Of a DNA stretch of 7,464 bases, positions 1 through 6,362 are shown in pieces (the first letter of the stretch is position 1; each line of letters starts with the position of its first letter). The notes beneath the pieces were generated by a model that saw only the letters and a program-made list of their open reading frames with translations, had not been told where the DNA came from and did no database searches. Source of the stretch: Actinomycetota bacterium. GTDB taxonomy: Bacteria > Actinomycetota > Thermoleophilia > Solirubrobacterales > Solirubrobacteraceae. A program made the translations under genes and the position numbers. The stretch is taken from assembly GCA_903970315.1 (NCBI GenBank), contig CAJCIJ010000356.1, forward strand, positions 1 through 7,464. The letters are read 5' to 3'.

Positions 1-496
1 AGTGACCCTCCAGTTCGGCATAGGCCTCTCGCACCGAACTCGCGAGGTCGCCGTCGTAGTGCTGCGCAATCACGTGCGCAATGACCTCGGCGTCGGTCTC
101 GGAGGTGAACGTGTTGCCCGCCGCAAGCAGCCGCTCCTTGAGGGCGAGGTAGTTCTCGACGATCCCGTTGACCACAACGTGTACGCGCGCCGAGCTGTCG
201 AAGTGCGGGTGGGCGTTCTCCTCGCTCACGCGCCCGTGAGTGGCCCAGCGGGTGTGCCCAATGCCCGTGGTGGCCGGTCGCGTGGCCACGGCCACGGCGC
301 CGTCTCGGCGGCCGTCCTCGTCGAGCTTGGCCTGCAGGGCATCGAGGTTGCCCACTGCACGCGCCGCCTCCACCCTGTCGTCACAGATGACCGCGATGCC
401 GGCGCTGTCATAGCCGCGGTACTCAAGCCGTCTAAGACCGGCCACCAGCAGCTCCTGCGCAGGCCTTGCGCCCACATACCCGACGATTCCACACAC
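1..496 (-). CDS. glmS: Glutamine--fructose-6-phosphate aminotransferase (isomerizing), N-terminal part, cut by window edge
   Basis: GlmS converts fructose-6-phosphate and glutamine to glucosamine-6-phosphate, the first committed step to UDP-GlcNAc, in the cytoplasm. Only 165 codons lie in the window. They cover most of the N-terminal class II glutamine amidotransferase domain; the two SIS sugar-isomerase domains lie beyond the left edge. Reading from the GTG at 496, the protein starts (M)CGIVGYVG, so removal of the first residue exposes the nucleophilic Cys1. That fixes the start. Also visible, in mature numbering, are LEYRGYDSAG (23-32), HTRWATHG (80-87, with the substrate-binding Arg), the oxyanion pair N109-G110 and SETDAEV (131-137, with the conserved Asp). 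The usual H before NG is V here. No Shine-Dalgarno sequence is visible at normal spacing. The gene follows glmM by 49 nt, and the two enzymes act in succession. Confidence 0.95.
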   Translation of the reverse strand, partial: MCGIVGYVGARPAQELLVAGLRRLEYRGYDSAGIAVICDDRVEAARAVGNLDALQAKLDEDGRRDGAVAVATRPATTGIGHTRWATHGRVSEENAHPHFDSSARVHVVVNGIVENYLALKERLLAAGNTFTSETDAEVIAHVIAQHYDGDLASSVREAYAELEGH

Positions 497-524
497 AGTC
501 AGGCGAGTATGACAGCCACCATGT

Positions 525-546
525 ACCGCGCTTGGGCTTGCGCGGT
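525..546 (-). other. Intercistronic stem-loop between glmM and glmS
   Basis: A perfect inverted repeat has arms ACCGCGC (525-531) and GCGCGGT (540-546) around an 8-nt loop. In the minus-strand mRNA this is a 7-bp, mostly G+C hairpin. It begins at the last base of the glmM stop codon and ends 28 nt before the glmS GTG. No U-run follows, so it is not a standard intrinsic terminator. It could protect mRNA ends, mark a processing site or modulate glmS translation. The structure is seen directly; the role is inference. Confidence 0.5.
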
Positions 547-1973
547 CAGGCGAGCTCCTCTTCCACCAGCTTGGCGAGGCTCCGCGACACCGACTCCGCC
601 TCCTCGACCGTGGGGGCCTCAACCATGACACGCACGAGCGGCTCGGTGCCACTTGGACGCAAGAGCACGCGCCCTCGTCCCGACAGCAACTCGCTGGCCG
701 CTCGCTCGGCCTCCATGACACTCGTCGCGGTGGCGAGCGCGGCGCGGTCGCGGACGCGCACGTTGACCAGGCGCTGGGGCAACCGCTGGACCACCTGGTG
801 CTCGGCCATTGAGCGTCCATCAAGCGCCTCGAGCGCCAGCAGCGCACTGGCAATCCCGTCGCCGGACGGACTGAAGCTGAGGTCGATGATGTGACCCGAC
901 TGCTCGCCGCCGAGCGTCCACGAGCGGGCGCGCAACTCCTGAAGCACGTATCGATCGCCAACGTCGGTCGTGGCCACAGACACGCCCGCGTCGGCCATCG
1001 CCGAATGGAACCCGAAGTTGGTCATCACTGTTACCACCACCCCTTCGTCCTTGAGCCGACCGGAGGCTTGCATGTGCAGGGCCGCAAGCGCCATCAGTTC
1101 GTCGCCGTCGACCGTGCGGCCGGCGCCGTCCACGGCCAGGACGCGGTCCCCGTCGCCGTCGAACGCGAATCCCACATCGTGGCCGCCCGCGCCAACGCCG
1201 TCGATCAGACCCTGCAGGTGCGTCGATCCACACTCGGCGTTGATATTGCGCCCGTCGGGCTGGGCCGCCAGCGTGGTCACCTTCGCGCCCAGGCGCCCAA
1301 AGATCTCCGGGGCCACACGGTAGGTGGCACCGTTGGCGCAGTCAAGCAGCACGCTCAATCCGGTCAGATCAAGCGCCGCAAATCGCAGCTGTAGCTCGCG
1401 CAGGTAGTCCTCCTCGGCACCGTGGAGCGCGCGCACGGCGCCATCCGCTCCCTGACTTGGTCCGGACGTCCCGTCTGAGCCCCCGAGCGCCTGGCCGCGG
1501 GACTGCGCCACGCGCGCTTCAATCTCATGCTCCTGGGCATCGGAGAGCTTGAATCCGTCGCGGCCAAAGAGCTTGATGCCGTTGTCGTAGTAGGGGTTGT
1601 GCGAGGCAGAGATCACCACGCCCAGGTCCAAGCCGTATCGCCGCATCAGCAGGGGCATGGCGGGGGTGGGCAAGACACCCCCCAAAAGCGCACTGCCGCC
1701 CGCCGCCGCGATGCCGTCGGCCAGGGCCGCCTGAAGCATCTCCCCGGACTCGCGCGTGTCGCGGATCAGGAGCGCCTGCGGCCGCACATCCGCCGCGTTG
1801 CCTCTTCCCGGCGACGCGTCGCCACCGGCGAGCACTGCGTCGGCGCCACCCGCCGACGGGTGGGCAAGTAGCGCTGTGGCTGCCTCGCCCACCGCCCAAG
1901 CCAGCTGCGCGTCCAGCAGCTCGCCGGCCACGCCGCGAATGCCGTCGGTGCCGAACAGCCGACGCTGACTCAA
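546..1973 (-). CDS. glmM: Phosphoglucosamine mutase
   Basis: GlmM interconverts glucosamine-6-phosphate and glucosamine-1-phosphate, the step after GlmS toward UDP-GlcNAc and peptidoglycan. The 475-residue protein is a complete alpha-D-phosphohexomutase: FGTDGIRG (7-14), the phosphoserine loop SASHNP (122-127, catalytic Ser124), metal-binding DGDGDR (272-277), the sugar-specificity loop GGEQSGH (355-361) and the phosphate-binding loop RPSGTEP (439-445). The family is usually about 445-450 residues. The excess comes from two low-complexity stretches rich in Gly, Ala, Asp and Ser, near 37-65 and 158-184. The start is TTG at 1973, inside the sequence TTGA, where it overlaps the rpsI stop by 4 nt. 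No Shine-Dalgarno sequence is evident, so translation probably couples to rpsI. The [12 protein letters not shown]-terminus fits the family and leaves no better start downstream. Confidence 0.97.
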   Translation of the reverse strand: MSQRRLFGTDGIRGVAGELLDAQLAWAVGEAATALLAHPSAGGADAVLAGGDASPGRGNAADVRPQALLIRDTRESGEMLQAALADGIAAAGGSALLGGVLPTPAMPLLMRRYGLDLGVVISASHNPYYDNGIKLFGRDGFKLSDAQEHEIEARVAQSRGQALGGSDGTSGPSQGADGAVRALHGAEEDYLRELQLRFAALDLTGLSVLLDCANGATYRVAPEIFGRLGAKVTTLAAQPDGRNINAECGSTHLQGLIDGVGAGGHDVGFAFDGDGDRVLAVDGAGRTVDGDELMALAALHMQASGRLKDEGVVVTVMTNFGFHSAMADAGVSVATTDVGDRYVLQELRARSWTLGGEQSGHIIDLSFSPSGDGIASALLALEALDGRSMAEHQVVQRLPQRLVNVRVRDRAALATATSVMEAERAASELLSGRGRVLLRPSGTEPLVRVMVEAPTVEEAESVSRSLAKLVEEELA

Positions 1974-2884
1974 CGCTTGGAGAACTGCGGGCGCTTGCGC
2001 GCCTTCTTCAGACCGGCCTTCTTGCGCTCCTTGACGCGCGAGTCGCGGGTCAAAAAGCCGCGGCGCTTGAGCTCGCCACGCAGGTTGGGATCGGCCTCAA
2101 GAAGTGCGCGTGAGATCCCGTGGCGCAGGGCGCCGGCCTGTGAGGAGACGCCACCGCCGTGCATGCGCGCGATCACGTCCATGCGGTCCTGGTAGCCCAC
2201 GGCCTCAAGCGGCTGGCAGATGTTGCGCTGCAAGGTGGCCCGCGGGAAGTACTCCTCCATGGGCCGCCCGTTGATCAGGTACGAGCCCTTTCCGGGGCGC
2301 AGAATCACGCGCGCCACGGCGGTCTTGCGTTTGCCAGTGGCCCTGTAGCGGGCCCCCGCAGCCAAGTCGATGGCGGCTGCCACGATCGGCTGCGCCTCCT
2401 GGGCGTCGACGTCGGTCTCGTCAGTGGCGGCGTCCTCGTCGTCCTCGTCGTACACGCTGGCGTACGGGTCATCGGGCGCTTCGCGGCCAAGCGGATCGAC
2501 ACCCTCGGGGACAATGTCTATCTCCAGGTGCGCACCGGGCACCTCCGGCTTTGCGCGCGGCGTCTCCTCGACGTCGGCGTCGTCGGGTGCGGAATCCTGC
2601 ACGGGCCCGCTTTTGGCTGGCTCCGTGACCTCGGCCACTGGCTGCTCGCCGGCCGGCTCCGCTGCTTGGGTCTCAGCCGATGCGTCAGCTACGGCAGGCC
2701 CCTCGGCACTCGCCCCCTCGCCGGCCTCGGCCGTCGCCTTGGCCTTGCGTGGGCGCTTGGGGGCCTTGGGCTCGGCTGAACCCTCCTCCGGCACGGCGGC
2801 CTCGGCGACGTCCGTTGCCTGGGCGTCCGGTGCCTGGGCGTCCGGTGCCTCAGGTGCGTCCGGGGTCTCAGGTGCGTCGGCCAT
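1970..2884 (-). CDS. rpsI: 30S ribosomal protein S9 with a long acidic N-terminal extension
   Basis: S9 sits in the head of the 30S subunit, and its C-terminal tail reaches the P-site tRNA. The S9 domain occupies about residues 179-304: [13 protein letters not shown] (181-193), the signature from GGG at 243 to AL at 260-261, and the universal basic tail ending SKR. The protein has 304 residues against about 130 in most bacteria and roughly 150-170 in many actinobacteria. Residues 1-178 are low complexity, mainly Ala, Pro, Glu, Asp, Gln and Thr, with about 46 acidic and 10 basic residues. Six of the basic ones cluster at 40-49. The stretch before the core (116-178) is less repetitive and holds DEDDED. 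The ATG at 2884 shares one base with the rplM stop (TGATG) and has AGGT and GAGGT upstream, so I accept the long form. Confidence 0.93.
   Translation of the reverse strand: MADAPETPDAPEAPDAQAPDAQATDVAEAAVPEEGSAEPKAPKRPRKAKATAEAGEGASAEGPAVADASAETQAAEPAGEQPVAEVTEPAKSGPVQDSAPDDADVEETPRAKPEVPGAHLEIDIVPEGVDPLGREAPDDPYASVYDEDDEDAATDETDVDAQEAQPIVAAAIDLAAGARYRATGKRKTAVARVILRPGKGSYLINGRPMEEYFPRATLQRNICQPLEAVGYQDRMDVIARMHGGGVSSQAGALRHGISRALLEADPNLRGELKRRGFLTRDSRVKERKKAGLKKARKRPQFSKR
2817..2882 (-). repeat. Tandem 15-bp repeat with degenerate copies in the 5' end of rpsI
   Basis: On the plus strand the 15-mer GCCTGGGCGTCCGGT occurs twice back to back (2817-2831 and 2832-2846). Two 18-base relatives follow, built on TCAGGTGCGTC (2847-2864 and 2865-2882). 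In the S9 frame these encode short units such as APDAQ and APDAP/APEAP within the first 22 residues. All units are multiples of three, so gain or loss of a copy keeps the frame. This suggests the extension grew partly by slippage. Confidence 0.75.
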
Positions 2885-3318
2885 CAGGCACCTACCTCAA
2901 TCTGCTTTGGCTGCTGGGCGGCGTGGGGGTGCTCCGGGCCGGCGTAGACCTTGAGCTTGGTCAGCTGCTTGCGGGCGAGCCTGTTGCGAGGCATCATGCC
3001 CTTGACTGCCAGTCGGATGACCTCCTCGGGGCGGCGCGCAAGCATCTCGGCAAGTGTGCGCGTTCGCAGACCCCCTGGGTAGCCGGAGTGCTTGTAGTAG
3101 CGCTTGGCCTTGAGCTTGTTGCCCGTCACCGCGATGCGCTCGGCATTGATCACAACCACGAAGTCGCCCGTGTCCATGTGCGGCGTGTACTCGGGCTTGC
3201 GCTTGCCGCGCAACAGGTCCGCCAGCTGTGTTGCCAGCCGACCGAGCGTCTGCTCGCTGGCGTCGACCAGCACCCAGTTGCGCTCGCGGTCGGTTGGTTT
3301 TGCAACGTATGTCTTCAT
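2884..3318 (-). CDS. rplM: 50S ribosomal protein L13
   Basis: L13 is an early-assembling 23S rRNA-binding protein of the large subunit. From the ATG at 3318 it has 144 residues, the normal family length. The start [20 protein letters not shown] matches the conserved N-terminus. LGRLAT (25-30), [17 protein letters not shown] (44-60), the [10 protein letters not shown] region (74-83) and the L13 signature [15 protein letters not shown] (105-119) are present. An in-frame ATG 20 codons upstream at 3378 would add a non-conserved tail and is rejected. The ribosome binding site is weak: T6GGTGCC directly precedes the ATG. The gene is followed by rpsI with a 1-nt TGATG overlap, as in the widely conserved rplM-rpsI pair. 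In E. coli L13 is reported to repress its own operon; this sequence cannot show whether that holds here. Confidence 0.97.
   Translation of the reverse strand: MKTYVAKPTDRERNWVLVDASEQTLGRLATQLADLLRGKRKPEYTPHMDTGDFVVVINAERIAVTGNKLKAKRYYKHSGYPGGLRTRTLAEMLARRPEEVIRLAVKGMMPRNRLARKQLTKLKVYAGPEHPHAAQQPKQIEVGA
2890..2898 (-). promoter_or_regulatory. Ribosome binding site of rpsI
   Basis: Inside the last codons of rplM the minus strand reads GAGGTAGGT. GAGGT lies 9 nt and AGGT 5 nt before the ATG at 2884. This site decides the start of the unusually long S9: it supports initiation at the rplM stop rather than at a codon near the S9 core. Confidence 0.7.
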
Positions 3319-3400
3319 GGCACCAAAAAAGGCCACACGCATCCACAAGCGCGCAGCGCGCCACGCATGATAGGCCAAGTTGCCCGCAGCCGGGGCGAAG
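3319..3400 (-). promoter_or_regulatory. guaA-rplM gap: possible promoter and leader of rplM-rpsI-glmM
   Basis: These 82 nt separate the guaA stop from the rplM ATG. On the minus strand I see a TATCAT hexamer (3372-3367) that could be a -10 element about 50 nt before the ATG, but no good -35 at 16-18 nt. A small hairpin follows, GCGCG-CTG-CGCGC (3361-3349). A T6 tract (3330-3325) lies 6 nt before the ATG. The hairpin and T tract are 18 nt apart, so they do not form an intrinsic terminator. A separate promoter for the ribosomal genes is plausible but unproven. Confidence 0.3.
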
Positions 3401-5071
3401 CTACTCCCACTCGATCGTGCCGGGCGGCTTGCTGGTGATGTCCAGCACTACCCGGTTAACCTCGCGCAACTCGCCCATCATCCGCGAGGCCACCCTCTCG
3501 AGCAGGTCATACGGCAGGCGCGCCCAGTCGGCTGTCATGGCGTCGTCGCTGGTGACCGCACGGATCACCACCACGTACCCATAGGTGCGCTCGTCCCCCT
3601 GGACCCCCACGGTGCGCACATCGGGCAGCACGCAGAAGGACTGCCACAGCTCGCGGTAGAGACCCGCACGGCGGATCTCCTCCTGCAGGATGTGGTCGGC
3701 CTCGCGCAGCACGTCCAGGCGCTCCTTGGTCGCTTCGCCCCCGACCACGCGAATCGCCAGGCCGGGTCCGGGAAATGGCTGGCGCCAGACCAACCGGTCG
3801 GGCAAGCCAAGCTCGGTGCCCACGGCGCGGACCTCATCCTTGAAGAGCATCCTTAGGGGCTCGACGAGGTCAAAGTCCAGATCCTCGGGCAGGCCTCCAA
3901 CATTGTGGTGGGACTTGATCTTCGCCGCCCCCGCACCCGCACCGGACTCGATCACATCCGAGTACAGAGTGCCCTGCACCAGGTAGCGGGCCTTGGCGCC
4001 GGCACCGGCCAGCTTGGTGGCCTCCTCGCTGAAGACGTCTATGAACTCTGCGCCAATCGCCTTGCGCTTGGCCTCGGGCTCAGTCACGCCGCGCAGGCGC
4101 GCCAGGAACCGCTCCGAGGCATCGACAGCCACGAGCGGGACGTTGAACGTGTCTCGGAAGGCGCCGATCACCTGGACGCCCTCGTCCTTGCGCATGAGGC
4201 CGTGGTCGACAAACACACACGTCAGCTGATCGCCCACGGCGCGGTGGACCAGCAGGGCAGCCACCGAGGAGTCCACCCCGCCTGACAGCCCGCAGATCAC
4301 GCGTCCGTCACCGACCTGGGCGCGGATGCGCGCGATCTGTTCCTCGACGATCGATGCCGGCGACCAGGTGCACTCACATCCGCATATCTCGGACAAGAAG
4401 CGCATCAGGATCTCTTGCCCGTAGGGCGTGTGGACAACCTCGGGGTGAAATTGGATCCCGAAGATCCGCCGCGTGGCATCCTCCATGGCCGCCACCGGCG
4501 ACACCCCCGACCCGGCCAGCGCGGCGAAACCCGGCGGCGCCTCAAAGACCGTGTCTCGGTGTGACATCCAGCATGTCTGCTCCGTCGGCGTGCCCGCAAG
4601 CAGAACGCCGGGCTCGGCGACCCGCAGATCGGTACGGCCGAACTCGCCCACAGCGGCCTCCTCGACGCGGCCGCCCAATTCGTGGGCAAGCAGCTGCATG
4701 CCATAACAGATGCCAAGCACTGGGACGCCCAGCTCCAGCAGCTCGCGCCGCAGACGCGGGGCGTTCTCGGAGTACACCGAGGCTGGGCCGCCGGAGAGGA
4801 TGATCCCGCGTGGATTGCGGCGCGTGATCTCCTCCAGCGGAGCGCCGTGGGCGACCAGCTCGGAAAAGACCCCGCAGTCGCGCACTCGACGCGCAATCAG
4901 CTGCGAGTACTGGCCTCCGTAGTCCACGACCACCACCTGCTCGGTGGCCTGCGACGGCGCCCCATCGGAACGCTCGCGCGGTCCCGCCGGCTGCTGCGGC
5001 CGTTCGACATGCCCATCGGCGACCCGCGGGGTCTCCGCCACTGCCGGCACGTCGACGGCCACGTCAGTCAT
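3401..5071 (-). CDS. guaA: GMP synthase (glutamine-hydrolysing)
   Basis: GuaA makes GMP from XMP, ATP and glutamine, the last step of de novo GMP synthesis. The class I amidotransferase domain begins at [13 protein letters not shown] (46-58). It carries the triad Cys122 (GICYGMQ), His209 and Glu211 (GIQFHPEV). The ATP-pyrophosphatase domain has the PP-loop SGGVDSS (263-269) and [15 protein letters not shown] (386-400). The C-terminal dimerisation domain ends [13 protein letters not shown]. The 556 residues exceed the usual 510-525 because of about 35 extra residues at the N-terminus, rich in Ala, Pro, Arg and Asp. The ATG at 5071 overlaps the guaB3 stop (ATGACTGA), which favours it by coupling, but the Shine-Dalgarno sequence is poor. 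A start closer to residue 45 at a GTG codon ([13 protein letters not shown]) cannot be excluded. Confidence 0.96.
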   Translation of the reverse strand: MTDVAVDVPAVAETPRVADGHVERPQQPAGPRERSDGAPSQATEQVVVVDYGGQYSQLIARRVRDCGVFSELVAHGAPLEEITRRNPRGIILSGGPASVYSENAPRLRRELLELGVPVLGICYGMQLLAHELGGRVEEAAVGEFGRTDLRVAEPGVLLAGTPTEQTCWMSHRDTVFEAPPGFAALAGSGVSPVAAMEDATRRIFGIQFHPEVVHTPYGQEILMRFLSEICGCECTWSPASIVEEQIARIRAQVGDGRVICGLSGGVDSSVAALLVHRAVGDQLTCVFVDHGLMRKDEGVQVIGAFRDTFNVPLVAVDASERFLARLRGVTEPEAKRKAIGAEFIDVFSEEATKLAGAGAKARYLVQGTLYSDVIESGAGAGAAKIKSHHNVGGLPEDLDFDLVEPLRMLFKDEVRAVGTELGLPDRLVWRQPFPGPGLAIRVVGGEATKERLDVLREADHILQEEIRRAGLYRELWQSFCVLPDVRTVGVQGDERTYGYVVVIRAVTSDDAMTADWARLPYDLLERVASRMMGELREVNRVVLDITSKPPGTIEWE

Positions 5072-6254
5072 TCACCAGCACAGCCGCCTTACCCGCTGTT
5101 GCCATACCCACCGACTGCTCGCGCTGCAGCTGCTTGCCCTCGGTCTGGAGGGCCGGAGCGATCACCACCTCGGCGCGGTTGAACTCGGCAAGGTCCTTGT
5201 GGCCGCACGTAGCCATCGAGGTGCGCAGACCACCGAAGAGGTTGAACGTGCCGTCGTTCTCGCGGGCCGGACCCACGAGGATCTCCTCCAGCGAGCCGTT
5301 CTGGTTGACCGCTACGCGCGTCCCGCGCGGGAGCGTGGGATGGAACGTGGCCATCCCCCAGTGAAAGCCGCGCCCCGGCGCCTCATACGCGCGTGCCAGG
5401 GGTGAGCCGATCATCACGGCGTCGGCCCCCAGAGCGATCGCCTTGGCGACGTCGCCGCCGTTGCGCATGCCGCCATCTGCAATCACCTGGCAGTACTCAC
5501 CTGTCTCAAGCATGTGCGTGGAGCGCGCCTCGGCGACGTCGGCGATCGCTGTGGCTTGAGGCACGCCGATCCCCAGCACCCCCCGCGTGGTGCACGCGGC
5601 TCCAGGGCCGACCCCCACAAGCACGCCAGCCGCCCCGGTGCGCATCAGGTGCAAGCCGGTTTGGTAGGACGCGCACCCCCCAACGACCACCGGTACCTCC
5701 AGCGTCGGGATGAACTCCTTGAGGTTCAGCGGCTCCGAAACCGACGAGACGTGTTCGCCGGAGACCACAGTGCCCTGGATCACCAGCACGTCCAAGCCGG
5801 CCTCAAGCGCCAGCTCGTAGTGGGTCCGCACGCGCTGGGGTGTCAGCGATCCAGCCACAACCACCTTGTGCTCCTTGACTTCGCGGATGCGCTCGGCGAT
5901 CAGCTCTGCCTTGACGGGCTCGCGGTAGATGTCCTGCATTTCCCTCGTTGCAAGCTCCTTGGGGAGCATCGCAATGCGCTCAAGCTCGGACTCCGGGTCC
6001 TCGTAGCGCGTGAAGATGCCCTCCAGGTTGAGGACCGCCAGGCCGCCCAACCGTCCCACTGCACCGGCGGTGGACGGCGAGACAACACCATCCATGGCCG
6101 CAGCCATAAGTGGAAGCTCGAACTGGTATGGCCCGAGCTTCCAGGTGATGTCGATGTCATCCGGGTCGCGCGTCCTGCGCGACGGCACGATCGCGATGTC
6201 GTCGAAGCCGTATGCCCGCCTGCCCTGCTTGCCGCGCCCGATTTCAACTTCCAT
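5064..6254 (-). CDS. guaB3: GuaB3-family IMP dehydrogenase (CBS-less)
   Basis: Members of the IMP dehydrogenase family oxidise IMP to XMP with NAD+, supplying GuaA. The 396 residues form one TIM barrel without the two CBS domains that sit between barrel strands in canonical GuaB of about 490 residues. Visible motifs are the N-terminal [15 protein letters not shown] (17-31), [15 protein letters not shown] (49-63), the catalytic loop [20 protein letters not shown] (214-233, nucleophile Cys221), and the IMP phosphate-binding [20 protein letters not shown] (260-279). The sequence [15 protein letters not shown] (299-313) stands where canonical IMPDH has its flap; this is typical of the GuaB3 branch common in actinobacteria. 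A cyanobacterial GuaB3 has been reported as an active IMPDH; older annotation calls the family IMPDH-related. The 8-nt overlap with guaA supports a role in GMP synthesis. The ATG has AGGA 7 nt upstream. Confidence 0.93.
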   Translation of the reverse strand: MEVEIGRGKQGRRAYGFDDIAIVPSRRTRDPDDIDITWKLGPYQFELPLMAAAMDGVVSPSTAGAVGRLGGLAVLNLEGIFTRYEDPESELERIAMLPKELATREMQDIYREPVKAELIAERIREVKEHKVVVAGSLTPQRVRTHYELALEAGLDVLVIQGTVVSGEHVSSVSEPLNLKEFIPTLEVPVVVGGCASYQTGLHLMRTGAAGVLVGVGPGAACTTRGVLGIGVPQATAIADVAEARSTHMLETGEYCQVIADGGMRNGGDVAKAIALGADAVMIGSPLARAYEAPGRGFHWGMATFHPTLPRGTRVAVNQNGSLEEILVGPARENDGTFNLFGGLRTSMATCGHKDLAEFNRAEVVIAPALQTEGKQLQREQSVGMATAGKAAVLVND

Positions 6255-6362
6255 TAGCGCATCCTACAATCGCCGCCCCCGGGAACCGGCGTCGCCTTGC
6301 GTGCACGCCCGCCTCCCTGTACCCACCCAGCGAGAAGTCCCTCCAAATCGCGACAGTACAGG
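6255..6362 (-). promoter_or_regulatory. Gap between sugar kinase gene and guaB3, possible promoter region
   Basis: This 108-nt gap is long enough for a promoter or control site of guaB3-guaA. A perfect 7-bp inverted repeat, CCTGTAC (6316-6322) and GTACAGG (6356-6362), is separated by 33 nt. I find no convincing -35/-10 pair and no hairpin followed by a U-run. No recognisable purine riboswitch core is seen; the gap is short and GC-rich. Promoter function is inferred only from position. Confidence 0.3.
6262..6265 (-). promoter_or_regulatory. Ribosome binding site of guaB3
   Basis: The minus strand reads AGGA followed by 7 nt and then the ATG at 6254. This is normal spacing. It supports the 396-residue start [19 protein letters not shown]. 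Confidence 0.65.

Noticed and set aside
497..545. glmS ribozyme riboswitch
   Set aside because: The gap before glmS is only 49 nt, too short for the ribozyme, and its conserved core is not visible.
546..1973. Possible loss of function in GlmM because of its insertions
   Set aside because: All catalytic motifs (Ser124 loop, DGDGDR, GGEQSGH, RPSGTEP) are intact and in order.
2159..2954. Long open frames on the plus strand opposite the rpsI extension
   Set aside because: They mirror the Ala/Pro/Glu/Asp-rich codons of S9 on the other strand, give Ser/Ala- or Gly/Leu-rich sequence with no motif, and conflict with a well-supported gene. High GC content makes such frames common.
3319..3378. Upstream ATG starts for rplM (3342 and 3378)
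   Set aside because: The added residues do not match the L13 N-terminus, while the ATG at 3318 gives the conserved MKTYVAKP start and normal length.
3382..3396. Terminator after guaA (GCCC/GGGC stem)
   Set aside because: The stem is only 4 bp and no U-run follows in the direction of transcription.
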